A DNA stretch of 64,000 nucleotides from Daejeonella oryzae DSM 19973 (GTDB taxonomy: Bacteria; Bacteroidota; Bacteroidia; Sphingobacteriales; Sphingobacteriaceae): positions 1-64,000 of the forward strand of contig NZ_KE383964.1 in the NCBI RefSeq assembly GCF_000422945.1, given 5' to 3'. This document shows positions 10,434-19,888 of the stretch, piece by piece. A program made the position numbers and the translations under genes. The notes beneath the pieces are model-generated. The model saw nothing but the letters and a program-made list of their open reading frames with translations, did no database searches and was not told where the DNA came from. How positions within the stretch are numbered: the first letter of the stretch is position 1; each line of letters starts with the position of its first letter.

Positions 10434-10476
10434 TCCTGATAATTTATTACACCTACAATAAGAGTCAGGATCTTTT
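10433..10476 (+). terminator. Weak candidate terminator after the porin gene
   Basis: ATCCTGA at 10433-10439 can pair with TCAGGAT at 10465-10471, followed by CTTTT. The loop is long (25 nt) and the T run short, so this is only a possible terminator for the amt-porin unit. Confidence 0.3.
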
Positions 10477-10507
10477 AGAATAATTCATCAACTTTCAATT
10501 TACTACG

Positions 10508-11098
10508 ATGAAAATAATATTTATAGTCCTGCTATCTTTTTTTATACCTGCTTATAGTTATTCTCAGCCATTTGAAAATGACCTTCTATTGGATGAGCGG
10601 GGAAAATATATTTATTACGAAGTAGTTGATGTTCCGCAAATTTCAAAGGATAGTTTAAGCAAGCGCTCTCTTTATTTTTTCAAAAAGAAGAATTTAAAAC
10701 TTAAAACATCCTTCTTACAGGCAGATAGTTTGCTAAACGGAGCGGGAAAATTTATTTTAAACAAGGAGGCTTTGGTTCTAAGTCATCCGAAAGGAGAAAT
10801 GGTATTTACTTTTACATGCGAAATTAAAGAAGGAAAATATCGCTATTGGTTAACCGATTTTAAATTTCTGCCATACCAGCGGGACCGTTATGGGAATTTT
10901 GTTCCTTTAATCACAAATTATACTCCTCTGGAAAAAGATCCCGGAAAACTTAATGCTCTGGAATGGAAAAATACTATCGGAACAACTGCAGAGCAGTCTA
11001 AAAAAATCGGCGAAAGCTTTAAAAAATATCTCGCTGGCGAATATAGCACTTCTGAAAATACAAATAAATCTAAAACACTTATCGGGAAGGATTGGTGA
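10508..11098 (+). CDS. Secreted DUF4468-like protein
   Basis: This 196-residue protein starts with a clear signal peptide (about 19 residues, ending YSYSQ). The mature part has a short basic/hydrophobic segment and a domain with FTCEIKEGKYRYWLTDFKFLPY, like the DUF4468 (TBP-like fold) domain common in secreted Bacteroidota proteins. Function is unknown. It follows the porin gene by 74 bp in the same direction and ends 6 bp from the convergent YkuK-like gene, with no terminator in the gap. Confidence 0.7.
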   Translation: MKIIFIVLLSFFIPAYSYSQPFENDLLLDERGKYIYYEVVDVPQISKDSLSKRSLYFFKKKNLKLKTSFLQADSLLNGAGKFILNKEALVLSHPKGEMVFTFTCEIKEGKYRYWLTDFKFLPYQRDRYGNFVPLITNYTPLEKDPGKLNALEWKNTIGTTAEQSKKIGESFKKYLAGEYSTSENTNKSKTLIGKDW

Positions 11099-11104
11099 AG
11101 CAGA

Positions 11105-11578
11105 TTACTGAACAATTTTATTAGCACAGGTTGAACTGGCAAAAGCCTCTGGCTTTGCTTTAAATACAAATCCCATACTCAGAATATATCCCATAGCTTC
11201 ATGCAGGGCCTGGTTAGATTTAAACATTGGGTTTGTATTAATATCTGCATGCACTTCTAAATCTACATCATAAAGATCCAGTAAGTCGCATAGAGAATAG
11301 GCGCATTCAATAGATTTTGCAACTTCCATCAGCATCCGTTCTTTTATACTCATTTTCTGAGTGCTTTTTTCCTGATGAATAAACATAAAACCGCCCTTTT
11401 GCTCTCTGATAAAAACAATAACCGTCGCAAAGTCGGTTGTTGAACCTTTTACCTGAGAATCTGTTCCGATGCAAACTTTCAGTTTGTGACCAAGATTGAT
11501 TTCTCGTTCAATTACCTGTTCAACTTCTTCATAAATGGGAATTTGTATTTTTTCTCCGTTAAATTTTTTCCAGATCAT
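11105..11578 (-). CDS. YkuK-family protein with RNase H-like fold (DUF458)
   Basis: This 157-residue cytoplasmic protein matches the YkuK/DUF458 family, which has an RNase H-like fold. The family pattern is visible: CIGTDSQV at about 36-43 (acidic residue in the first strand), a second strand FATVIVFIRE, and HADINTNP near 109, which could give further acidic residues. The activity is unproven. The gene stands alone on the minus strand between two plus-strand genes; no promoter element was recognised. Confidence 0.82.
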   Translation of the reverse strand: MIWKKFNGEKIQIPIYEEVEQVIEREINLGHKLKVCIGTDSQVKGSTTDFATVIVFIREQKGGFMFIHQEKSTQKMSIKERMLMEVAKSIECAYSLCDLLDLYDVDLEVHADINTNPMFKSNQALHEAMGYILSMGFVFKAKPEAFASSTCANKIVQ

Positions 11579-11726
11579 ACGAATTAAATAAAAAGATGAG
11601 TTAATGATTTTAATTTTCCATAGTCTATTAATAAAGATAAAGCATTTGTTTACAAATAGTTATATATTGAATTAAAATATTCTGAAGGAGTATAATAGGG
11701 TGTAGTAATTTTTATTATTATTAAGT

Positions 11727-12587
11727 ATGAAGAATTTATTTTTAAGATATGTTAGAATGGGAGCTCTTTTATTGCTTCTGATTAATATAAGTTGCAAGGA
11801 AACTAATGACACGATACCTGCCTTAAGCAAGCAAGATTTAATTAATGTTAAGTATGCGGATCATTCACAAAATAATATGGATATCTATCTGCCTGCCTCA
11901 CGGAATTCCCTAACTCCGGTAATCTTATTTATTCATGGTGGTTTTTGGTCGGGTGGAGATAAAGCAATGCTGACAGAATTAGCAGAATATATGCGAGATC
12001 AGGGTTACGCTTCGGTGAATATGAATTACCGTTTAACCAATACTGCGGAGAATAATATTCATCCCGCCCAGGTCAATGATATTAAAAAAGTATTTGACTT
12101 TCTGGAAGCCAATTCTTCAAATTATAAAATATCTTCCTCAGCTTACGCGATTGTTGGAGCTAGTTCCGGAGCTCATTTATCACTTTTATATTCTTATCAG
12201 AATAACGCTAACAACAAAATTAAAACGGTTGTGTCCATGGCTGGCCCAACTAATTTCAGCGATTTCCGAAATTCAAATTTATTACAGAGCAGGGTTCTGG
12301 AAGGATTTCTTGGTACCAGTTTTAATGCAAATCCCAATTTGTATATACAGGCAAGTCCGGTTACGCATGTGTCCGGCTCGTCAGCACCAACACTTATATT
12401 TCACGGAAAGCTTGATGCAATTGTTCCATTTCAGCAATCTGCCGAACTTAAAACCAGGCTTGATCAATTTAATGTTTCAAACAAACTGATAGTGTATGAT
12501 GATTTGGGACATGAGTTTGCAGGCATTGATAAAACCCCCGATTTTTTAAATGAAATTAATTCCTGGATTTCTTTATATCTGAAATAG
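11727..12587 (+). CDS. Lipoprotein alpha/beta hydrolase (esterase/acetylesterase type)
   Basis: This 286-residue enzyme has a type II signal peptide with lipobox INISC, so Cys23 should be lipidated and the enzyme membrane-anchored. Hydrolase motifs follow: the oxyanion-hole HGGFW at 70-73, the nucleophile elbow GASSG with Ser146, and probable triad partners Asp230 (GKLDAIVPF) and His262 (DLGHEF). The HGG form places it with the BD-FAE/hormone-sensitive-lipase-like carboxylesterases that deacylate small esters or sugar acetates. It ends 7 bp from the convergent ilvA gene. The natural substrate is unknown. Confidence 0.85.
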   Translation: MKNLFLRYVRMGALLLLLINISCKETNDTIPALSKQDLINVKYADHSQNNMDIYLPASRNSLTPVILFIHGGFWSGGDKAMLTELAEYMRDQGYASVNMNYRLTNTAENNIHPAQVNDIKKVFDFLEANSSNYKISSSAYAIVGASSGAHLSLLYSYQNNANNKIKTVVSMAGPTNFSDFRNSNLLQSRVLEGFLGTSFNANPNLYIQASPVTHVSGSSAPTLIFHGKLDAIVPFQQSAELKTRLDQFNVSNKLIVYDDLGHEFAGIDKTPDFLNEINSWISLYLK

Positions 12588-12594
12588 GATCCCA

Positions 12595-13842
12595 TCAGAC
12601 TAAGAATTCAAACAGAGTTTTATTTCCGTTGATTGCTTTGTAATCGAAATGATGCAATTCCATACGATGAACCAGCGGAAGATAATCCTGTGGAGAACCT
12701 AATTCAATACCCACTAAAGCAGGCCCGCGTTCGCGGTTGGTTTTTTTGATGAACTCAAAACGGGTGATGTCATCATCTCTTCCTAAGACTAAATTTACAA
12801 AATCTTTTAATGCACCCGGCCGCTGTGGAAAACTGATAATAAAGTAGTGCTTTAAGCCTTCATATAATAATGATCGCTCTTTAATTTCCTGCATACGTTC
12901 TATATCATTATTGCCCCCGCTGATAATGCAAACTACGTTTTTGCCTGAAATGCTATCCTTTAACTGATCAAGTGCTGCCACAGATAAAGCACCTGCAGGT
13001 TCTGCAACAATTGCATTTTCATTGTAGAGTTCAAGAATCACAGAGCAGACTTTTCCTTCCGGAACTAAAATCATTTTATCCAGAACTTCTTTGCAAATTG
13101 GGAATGTGAAAGTCCCGGCACGCTTAACGGCGGCACCATCAATAAAACGGTCTATTTGTTTTAATAAAACCGGTTTATCGGCTAAAAATGCTTCCGACAT
13201 AGATGGTGCGCCTTCTGGTTCAACGCCAATTAATGTACATAAAGGAGAAATATCTCTGATATAAGAACCAACGCCGGCGGCTAATCCACCGCCACCAACA
13301 GGCATAATAATTACATCGGTTTCGGGGAGGTCTTTCAAAATTTCCATTCCTACAGTTGCCTGTCCTTCCACTATGCCGGGATGATCAAAAGGAGGGATAA
13401 ACACCTGCTGATGCTTTTCGCTAAACTTTAATGCTTCTTTCAGGCAATCATCAAACGTGTCGCCGGTCAGAACAATTTCTATCCACTCCGCACCGAACAT
13501 CCGGGTTTGCTTTATTTTCTGTTTTGGCGTTATTTCGGGCATAAAAATAGTTCCCTTAATTCCCAGTTTTTGGCAACTGTAAGCTACGCCCTGCGCATGA
13601 TTTCCCGCACTTGCACAAACTACTCCTTTAAATGCTTCTTCAAAAGTTAAAGCAGAAATCATGTTGAACGCTCCACGCAATTTGTAGGAACGTACTACCT
13701 GAAGATCTTCGCGTTTCAAATAAATATTACAATTGTATTTAGCTGATAAGCCTGCATGGAATTCTAAAGGTGTGTGCTTTACAATATCCTTTAATCGCTC
13801 CGCTGCTGCTTGTACATTAAAAACTTGGGTGTCATTTTCCAT
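12595..13842 (-). CDS. ilvA: Threonine ammonia-lyase (threonine deaminase)
   Basis: This 415-residue enzyme deaminates threonine to 2-oxobutanoate, the entry step of isoleucine synthesis. The PLP lysine is Lys54 in RSYKLRGAF, and the glycine-rich phosphate loop is VGGGGLAAG. The C-terminal part (about 330-415) is a single ACT-like regulatory domain (YFIISFPQRPGALKDFVN), so this is the shorter form rather than the 514-residue enterobacterial one. It is the last gene of the branched-chain operon, 2 bp after leuA. No terminator was seen in the 7 bp before the convergent esterase gene. Confidence 0.94.
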   Translation of the reverse strand: MENDTQVFNVQAAAERLKDIVKHTPLEFHAGLSAKYNCNIYLKREDLQVVRSYKLRGAFNMISALTFEEAFKGVVCASAGNHAQGVAYSCQKLGIKGTIFMPEITPKQKIKQTRMFGAEWIEIVLTGDTFDDCLKEALKFSEKHQQVFIPPFDHPGIVEGQATVGMEILKDLPETDVIIMPVGGGGLAAGVGSYIRDISPLCTLIGVEPEGAPSMSEAFLADKPVLLKQIDRFIDGAAVKRAGTFTFPICKEVLDKMILVPEGKVCSVILELYNENAIVAEPAGALSVAALDQLKDSISGKNVVCIISGGNNDIERMQEIKERSLLYEGLKHYFIISFPQRPGALKDFVNLVLGRDDDITRFEFIKKTNRERGPALVGIELGSPQDYLPLVHRMELHHFDYKAINGNKTLFEFLV

Positions 13843-13844
13843 TA

Positions 13845-15359
13845 TCAGGTAATTTTATTTAAAGCGTCCAGGTATGCATTGGCCGATGCTTTTACAATAT
13901 CTGTACTAAATCCATATCCATCATAATTTCTGTTATTGAAACTTACACGCATATTTACCCGACTTATATCGTCACTTCCGCCATGCATTGCCTGGATCTG
14001 GAACTCGTTAAGGGAAATATCTTTTCCGATGATCTGATGAATTGCTTTGATAGTAGCATCAACCGGACCGTTGCCGGTTGCACTGGCTTCCTGCTCTTGT
14101 CCATTTACATCCAGTTTAACCGTAGCCATAGGATTGAATGGATCTCCACAAATCACCTGAAGGAGTTTTATTTTTACGCCATCGATGTAATTTTTTTCAC
14201 AGCCATCACCCATTAATAAAAGAATGTCTTCATCATTTAAATCCTTTTTGAGATCAGCCATTTCTAAAAAGCGATGATATACTTCCTCCAGATCAATACG
14301 CTCCAGAATATATCCCAATCTTTCTAAATGATGCTTTAATGCATGGCGGCCGCTGCGGGCAGTCAGAATAATATCCGATCGCGGAATTCCAACATCTTCG
14401 GGATTAATGATTTCGTAGTTTTCACGATGCTTTAATACACCATCCTGATGAATGCCTGAACTGTGAGCGAACGCATTTTTCCCAACAATAGCTTTGTTTG
14501 GCTGCACTGGCATATTCATCATCCGGCTAACCATCCGGCTGATATCATAGAATTTTTTGCTGTTGATATTCGTATGCAATCCAAGGGAGTGATGGGTTTT
14601 CAGGATCATCGCAACTTCTTCAATAGATGTGTTTCCGGCCCTTTCGCCAATTCCATTGATCGTGCATTCTACCTGCCTTGCACCGTTCTGTATCCCTGCA
14701 ATGGTATTCGCGGTAGCCAAACCGAGGTCATTATGGCAATGTACAGCCAGAATAGCCCGGTCAATATTTTTGACGTTTTCCATAAGAAAGCGGATTTTTT
14801 GTCCATACTGATCAGGAAGACAATATCCGTTAGTATCCGGTATGTTCACTACGGTAGCACCGGCTGCAATAACCGCCTCAACCATTTGGGCCAGAAAAAT
14901 CGGGTCAGCACGACCCGCATCCTCGGCATAAAACTCGATGTCTTCTACAAATTTTTTGGCATATTTCACGGCTGATACAGCCCTTTCTAAAATTTCCTCC
15001 CGTGTGCTGTTGAATTTATATTTGATATGCATGTCGGAAGCGCCAATGCCGGTGTGTATCCGGGCGTGTTTAGCAAATTTTAAAGATTCAGCTGCAATAT
15101 CAATATCCTGTTTATTTGCTCTGGTTAGAGCACATATGATTGGCCCGCGAATGGCTTTTGAAAGCTCAACCACGCTGTTAAAATCTCCCGGACTCGACAC
15201 CGGAAATCCTGCTTCAATAATATCTACCCCCAGTTCCTCCAGAGCTTTCCCGATCTCTATTTTTTCAATGCTGCTTAGCTGGCAGCCGGGCACCTGTTCT
15301 CCATCCCGAAGGGTGGTATCAAATACGTAAATTCGTTTCGGATCATGTAACATGGTCAT
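13845..15359 (-). CDS. leuA: 2-isopropylmalate synthase
   Basis: This 504-residue enzyme condenses acetyl-CoA with 2-oxoisovalerate in the first committed step of leucine synthesis. The catalytic TIM barrel starts with the signature [12 protein letters not shown] at about 14-25. The metal-binding [12 protein letters not shown] follows near 204, and NGIGERAGN lies just beyond it. The C-terminal regulatory domain (from about 390) should sense leucine. The first codons overlap the end of leuB by 17 bp; a start at Met3 (15353) would reduce this to 11 bp. The overlap suggests translational coupling. Confidence 0.95.
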   Translation of the reverse strand: MTMLHDPKRIYVFDTTLRDGEQVPGCQLSSIEKIEIGKALEELGVDIIEAGFPVSSPGDFNSVVELSKAIRGPIICALTRANKQDIDIAAESLKFAKHARIHTGIGASDMHIKYKFNSTREEILERAVSAVKYAKKFVEDIEFYAEDAGRADPIFLAQMVEAVIAAGATVVNIPDTNGYCLPDQYGQKIRFLMENVKNIDRAILAVHCHNDLGLATANTIAGIQNGARQVECTINGIGERAGNTSIEEVAMILKTHHSLGLHTNINSKKFYDISRMVSRMMNMPVQPNKAIVGKNAFAHSSGIHQDGVLKHRENYEIINPEDVGIPRSDIILTARSGRHALKHHLERLGYILERIDLEEVYHRFLEMADLKKDLNDEDILLLMGDGCEKNYIDGVKIKLLQVICGDPFNPMATVKLDVNGQEQEASATGNGPVDATIKAIHQIIGKDISLNEFQIQAMHGGSDDISRVNMRVSFNNRNYDGYGFSTDIVKASANAYLDALNKIT

Positions 15360-16449
15360 AAGGTTTAGGGAACAGTTCTTTTAATTTATCTATAATGAGT
15401 TCGCCCATCTCGGAAGTTCCTAAAATGTTTTTCGCTAAGGTTTCCGGTGTGGATATATCCAGAGTACGGTATCCCTCTTTCAGCAAATCAGAGATTGTAT
15501 TAGTCAATATATCCGCTTCTTTTTTGAGTCCGAATCCAATGTTAAGCAGCAATGCTGCCGATAAAACCGAGGCGAAAGGATTGGCAATATTTTTTCCCGC
15601 GATATCATGGGCAGAACCATGAATGGGTTCAAAAAAACCCATTTTGTCGCCAACAGATGCGGATGCAAGCATGCCCATGGAGCCGGCAATTTGCGAAGCT
15701 TCATCCGTTAAGATATCGCCAAACAAATTCCCTGTTAATATCACATCAAATTGCTTTGGATCCCTGATCAGCTGCATGGCTGCATTGTCAATAAATAAAT
15801 GCTGAGTTTGCACATCCGGATATCGGAGCGCAACTTCCTGTATCACCTCACGCCAGAGTCTGGAACTCTCCAAAACATTGGCTTTATCTACTGAACATAC
15901 TTTTCCACGGCGATTTCGGGCTGCTTCAAAAGCTTTAACTGCTATTCGCTCGATCTCATACCGATGGTAGATCATCAGATCGGAAGCTGTGTTTCTGTCG
16001 GCACTTAGTTGCTTCTCACCAAAATATACATCGCCCGTTAACTCTCTGAAAAAAAGAATATCTGTTCCTTTCAGTATTTCGGGTTTTAAACTCGAAGCGC
16101 CCAGTAACTCATCAAAGACTAAAATGGGACGCAGATTGGCAAATAGCCCAAGCTCCTTACGGATTTTTAATAATCCCTGCTCCGGGCGAACGGTAAGGGA
16201 AGGATCTAAATCATATTTAATATGACCAACTGCACCAAAAAGAATAGCATCACTTAATTTCGCTTTATCAAGCGTTTCATCGGGGAGGGGATTTCCGCAG
16301 TTTTCAATGGCTTCATGACCCATTTGGGCTGTATCGAAGCTAAAGTCATGATCAAATTTTAATGCGATCTGCTCCAGCGCTTTTCTGCCCCAAACAGTTA
16401 CTTCTGCTCCGATTCCATCTCCCGGAATAACTAAAATATGCTTTTTCAT
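15343..16449 (-). CDS. leuB: 3-isopropylmalate dehydrogenase
   Basis: This 368-residue NAD+-dependent enzyme oxidises and decarboxylates 3-isopropylmalate in leucine synthesis. Family features are [10 protein letters not shown] at the N-terminus, the substrate-binding [21 protein letters not shown] block, [13 protein letters not shown], and the cofactor and metal segment [13 protein letters not shown]. The C-terminal [16 protein letters not shown] is also typical. It starts 1 bp after leuD and overlaps leuA, so the three genes are tightly packed. Confidence 0.96.
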   Translation of the reverse strand: MKKHILVIPGDGIGAEVTVWGRKALEQIALKFDHDFSFDTAQMGHEAIENCGNPLPDETLDKAKLSDAILFGAVGHIKYDLDPSLTVRPEQGLLKIRKELGLFANLRPILVFDELLGASSLKPEILKGTDILFFRELTGDVYFGEKQLSADRNTASDLMIYHRYEIERIAVKAFEAARNRRGKVCSVDKANVLESSRLWREVIQEVALRYPDVQTQHLFIDNAAMQLIRDPKQFDVILTGNLFGDILTDEASQIAGSMGMLASASVGDKMGFFEPIHGSAHDIAGKNIANPFASVLSAALLLNIGFGLKKEADILTNTISDLLKEGYRTLDISTPETLAKNILGTSEMGELIIDKLKELFPKPYDHVT

Positions 16450-16450
16450 A

Positions 16451-17053
16451 TTAGTATGAATAATTCCTGCCCGATTCGTAAGTTGCTATCTGGCTGGTTT
16501 GGGCCAGTATAAAGTCTATATCATCATAACCATTTAAAAGACAGGTTTTTTTATACGGATCAATCTCAAACTTCTCTGTTAAACCCAGTTTTTCTATTTT
16601 TACCGTTTGGGTTTCCAGGTCTGCTTCAAGTAACGTTTCCGGGTTTTGATCGATGAGAGAAAATAAGGTCTGTAAAAAATCTTCCGAAACCTGGATTGGC
16701 AATAATCCGTTGTTCAGTGCATTCCCTTTAAATATATCTGCAAAAAAGCTGCTGATCACTACTTCAAAACCATAATCTGCCAGGGCCCAGGCAGCATGTT
16801 CCCGACTGCTGCCGCATCCAAAATTTTTGCCGGCTACCAGAATTTTTCCCTTATAAAGAGGATTATTCAGTGGAAATTCTTCACGCATTTCGCCAGTTTC
16901 AGTAAATCTCCAATCCCTGAATAAATTTTCCCCAAATCCTTCTCTAATGGTCGATTTGAGGAAACGGGCAGGGATAATCTGATCCGTATCAATATTCTCC
17001 ATATTAATGGGAACCATAGTGGAACTGAGATTTTTAAATATTTTTTTTGCCAT
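16451..17053 (-). CDS. leuD: 3-isopropylmalate dehydratase small subunit
   Basis: This 200-residue small subunit pairs with LeuC to isomerise 2-isopropylmalate to 3-isopropylmalate. Family features are [14 protein letters not shown] at about 19-32 and the swivelling-domain motif [17 protein letters not shown]. It lies 4 bp after leuC, the usual arrangement for the two subunits. The length is normal. Confidence 0.96.
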   Translation of the reverse strand: MAKKIFKNLSSTMVPINMENIDTDQIIPARFLKSTIREGFGENLFRDWRFTETGEMREEFPLNNPLYKGKILVAGKNFGCGSSREHAAWALADYGFEVVISSFFADIFKGNALNNGLLPIQVSEDFLQTLFSLIDQNPETLLEADLETQTVKIEKLGLTEKFEIDPYKKTCLLNGYDDIDFILAQTSQIATYESGRNYSY

Positions 17054-17057
17054 CTGA

Positions 17058-18458
17058 TCAGTCTATAAATTCACGCACATCAACTATTTTTCCTGAAATC
17101 GCAGCTGCTGCAGCAGTTAGCGGACTGGCTAAAAAAGTTCTGGAATTGGGACCCTGACGTCCTTCAAAATTTCGGTTCGAAGTTGAAACGCAATATTTTC
17201 CTGGAGGGATTTTATCTTCATTCATTGCCAAGCATGCGCTGCATCCCGGTTCCCGAAGTTCAAATCCGGCACTTGCCAGAATACTGTCTAATCCCTCGGC
17301 TATTGCCTGTTCCATAACCTGTTTTGATCCAGGTACAATCCAGGCCGTTACATGCTCAGATTTTGTTTTGCCTTTTACAAATTCTGCAACCAGGCGCAGA
17401 TCTTCAATTCTGGAATTGGTGCAGCTCCCGATAAATACATAATCAATGGATTTCCCTGATAAAGATTTTCCTGCTTCTAATCCCATATAATTCAGAGATT
17501 TTTGAAACGAGTAGTGTTCTTTTTCAGGAATACCGGAAAAATCGGGTATGGATTCTGAAATTGCTGTGCCCATTCCCGGATTGGTTCCGTAGGTGATCAT
17601 GGGTGCTATATCTTCAGCATTAAACTGTAAAACTTTATCATAATGGGCGTCATTATCGCTTTGTAAGCTGTTTATATGATCCAGCAACTGAGTCCATTTA
17701 TTGCCTGTTGGTGTAAATTCACGATCTTTAATATACGTGATAGTAGTTTCATCAGGTGCAATTAACCCGCCGCGGGCACCCATTTCTATGCTCATATTGC
17801 AAATGGTCATGCGAGCTTCCATACTTAAATTTTTAATAGTATCACCGGCATATTCCACAAAATAACCGGTTCCTCCCGCAGAGCCAATTTTGCTGATGAT
17901 GTGCAGAATGATATCTTTTGAAAGAACTCCTTTTTGCAATTTGCCATTCACCTCAATCTTCATGCAAGGCGGTTTTTGCTGAAGCAGGCATTGGGTCGCC
18001 AAAACTTCTTCTACCTCAGAAGTGCCAATTCCGAAAGCGATACAGCCGAAAGCGCCATGAGTAGAGGTGTGGCTGTCTCCGCAAACAATGGTCATTCCCG
18101 GAAGTGTTAAACCAAGTTCCGGTCCGATAACATGCACTATTCCCTGAAAAGGGTGACCCAATCCATAAAGATCAATGCCAAATTCAGTGCAATTTTTAGT
18201 AAGCATTTCAACCTGCAAACGCGACAGGTTTTCTTTTATAGGCAAATGCTGATTGATAGTTGGAACGTTGTGGTCTGCAGTAGCCTTCGTTTGCCCGGGC
18301 CTGAAAACCGGGATGTTGCGTTTTCTTAAGCCCTCAAAAGCCTGCGGACTGGTTACCTCATGAATAAAATGAGTATCTATATAAAGCACATCCGGGAAAC
18401 CGGATTTTTGGCTAACCACATGCGCATCCCAGATCTTATCAAACAGTGTTTTTGCCAT
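17058..18458 (-). CDS. leuC: 3-isopropylmalate dehydratase large subunit
   Basis: This 466-residue aconitase-like large subunit holds the [4Fe-4S] cluster of isopropylmalate isomerase. The cluster cysteines are visible in GSCTNSR and in [10 protein letters not shown]. The N-terminus ([12 protein letters not shown]) and the [12 protein letters not shown] block are typical of LeuC rather than aconitase. It starts 7 bp after ilvC and is followed after 4 bp by leuD. Confidence 0.96.
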   Translation of the reverse strand: MAKTLFDKIWDAHVVSQKSGFPDVLYIDTHFIHEVTSPQAFEGLRKRNIPVFRPGQTKATADHNVPTINQHLPIKENLSRLQVEMLTKNCTEFGIDLYGLGHPFQGIVHVIGPELGLTLPGMTIVCGDSHTSTHGAFGCIAFGIGTSEVEEVLATQCLLQQKPPCMKIEVNGKLQKGVLSKDIILHIISKIGSAGGTGYFVEYAGDTIKNLSMEARMTICNMSIEMGARGGLIAPDETTITYIKDREFTPTGNKWTQLLDHINSLQSDNDAHYDKVLQFNAEDIAPMITYGTNPGMGTAISESIPDFSGIPEKEHYSFQKSLNYMGLEAGKSLSGKSIDYVFIGSCTNSRIEDLRLVAEFVKGKTKSEHVTAWIVPGSKQVMEQAIAEGLDSILASAGFELREPGCSACLAMNEDKIPPGKYCVSTSNRNFEGRQGPNSRTFLASPLTAAAAAISGKIVDVREFID

Positions 18459-18465
18459 TGTTTTT

Positions 18466-19539
18466 TTATTTGACGAATTCTTCTGTTTTTACAGACTGAT
18501 TTTCCGGCCGAAGGCTTCGAACGGTTTTTCCTGCCTGCCATAATTCGCTTTCGCGAAGTTCTTGTAATTCCATATTCAGCTTTTCGCGATAATCATGCTG
18601 AGAGTTAGAATCAATGGATCGTTGTGATTCTTTGCCTGCAGCTACACTTTCATACAGTTCTTCAAAAACAGGTTTTGTGGCATCTCTGAATCTTTTCCAC
18701 CAGTCAAGCGCACCGCGTTGTGCTGTTGTTGAGCAATTGGCATACATCCAGTCCATTCCGTTCTCAGCTACCAAAGGCATTAAAGATTGGGTGAGTTCTT
18801 CAACGGTTTCATTAAAAGCTTCGGAAGGAGAGTGGCCCTTACTACGCAAAACATCGTATTGAGCAGCAAAAATTCCCTGGATACAGCCCATCAGCGTTCC
18901 GCGTTCTCCGGTGAGATCGCTAAAAACTTCTTTCCTGAAATCTGTTTCAAAAAGGTAACCGCTTCCTACAGCTATGCCCAAAGCCACCACCCGTTCAAAT
19001 GCCCGCCCGGTGGCATCCTGGAATATGGCATAACTGGAATTTAACCCGCGTCCCTGTAAGAACATGCGGCGAAGAGATGTACCGGAGCCTTTTGGTGCAA
19101 CCAGAAATACATCCACATCCGGAGGCGGTATGATGCCGGTTTGTTCATTAAATGTGATGCCGAAACCGTGAGAGAAATAAAGTGCTTTGCCGGGAGTTAA
19201 ATGTTTTTTAACGGTTGGCCAAAGTTCAATTTGAGCGGCATCACTCAGAAGATAACATATTATGGTTCCTTTTTCTAAAGCTTCTTCTATTTCAAAAAGA
19301 GTCTCTCCGGGAACAAATCCATCTTTTACAGCTTTATCCCAGCTACCGGAATTTTTCCGCTGACCCACTATGACATTGATGCCGTTATCCTTTTGATTCA
19401 AAGCCTGTCCCGGTCCCTGAACGCCATAGCCGATAACTGCTACCACTTCATCTTTTAAAACTTCCTGAGCTTTGCTAAGTGGAAATTCCTCGCGGGTTAC
19501 TACCTGCTCTTCTGTACCGCCAAAATTTAATTTTGCCAT
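18466..19539 (-). CDS. ilvC: Ketol-acid reductoisomerase
   Basis: This 357-residue NADPH-dependent enzyme converts acetolactate or acetohydroxybutyrate to the dihydroxy acids of the valine and isoleucine routes. The nucleotide-binding turn reads [11 protein letters not shown], and the following RKNSGSW loop has the basic and serine residues expected for NADPH. The catalytic all-helical region includes [11 protein letters not shown] and [10 protein letters not shown]. The GPGQALN form and the long N-terminus suit the variant found in Bacteroidota rather than the E. coli enzyme. It lies between ilvN (12 bp) and leuC (7 bp). Confidence 0.95.
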   Translation of the reverse strand: MAKLNFGGTEEQVVTREEFPLSKAQEVLKDEVVAVIGYGVQGPGQALNQKDNGINVIVGQRKNSGSWDKAVKDGFVPGETLFEIEEALEKGTIICYLLSDAAQIELWPTVKKHLTPGKALYFSHGFGITFNEQTGIIPPPDVDVFLVAPKGSGTSLRRMFLQGRGLNSSYAIFQDATGRAFERVVALGIAVGSGYLFETDFRKEVFSDLTGERGTLMGCIQGIFAAQYDVLRSKGHSPSEAFNETVEELTQSLMPLVAENGMDWMYANCSTTAQRGALDWWKRFRDATKPVFEELYESVAAGKESQRSIDSNSQHDYREKLNMELQELRESELWQAGKTVRSLRPENQSVKTEEFVK

Positions 19540-19551
19540 GATTATTTATTT

Positions 19552-19815
19552 TTATGCTTGATGATTTAGGTTCATTTCCCTGACGTCTGTACGCTCTACT
19601 TCAATTAGCTTTTCAAGCTGAAGCCGCACACGTTCCATATTTTCTTCGGTGGCATGTACAATAAAACTAGCCATCCCATTTTTATAATCGCCGGGCATTT
19701 CTGTAGCCAGTAATCTTTTAATGCGTACACGGCGGCGGTTAAAAATATTGATCATCCGGTTGAGAACTGAAAAACCATTCTCCGAATGAACTTCTAATAC
19801 AAAGTCTTTTTTCAT
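19552..19815 (-). CDS. ilvN: Acetolactate synthase small (regulatory) subunit, short ACT form
   Basis: This 87-residue protein is one ACT domain (FVLEVHSENGFSVLNRMINIFNRRRVRIKRL), which binds the large subunit and would carry valine feedback control. It is about half the length of the usual 160-residue IlvH/IlvN and closer in size to IlvM. The context between ilvB and ilvC supports the call. A 73-bp gap with repeat-like sequence separates it from ilvB, wider than elsewhere in the operon. Confidence 0.88.
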   Translation of the reverse strand: MKKDFVLEVHSENGFSVLNRMINIFNRRRVRIKRLLATEMPGDYKNGMASFIVHATEENMERVRLQLEKLIEVERTDVREMNLNHQA

Positions 19816-19888
19816 TATATGATATTTGAGATCTTGGAATTGAGATATTAGATATGAGTTTTTTCCCTGCTCCTTATTCCTTGTTTCA
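19816..19888. repeat. Degenerate TTGAGAT-type repeat in the ilvB-ilvN gap
   Basis: The gap holds ATATTTGAGATC and AATTGAGATATTAGATATGAG, degenerate copies of the AGATTTGAGA motif that occurs four times in the atpD-atpC gap. No gene is present. Confidence 0.4.

Noticed and set aside
14463-14975. A 170-residue open frame antisense to leuA
   Set aside because: It is a reading-frame shadow of a conserved enzyme gene, without a recognisable domain or promoter.
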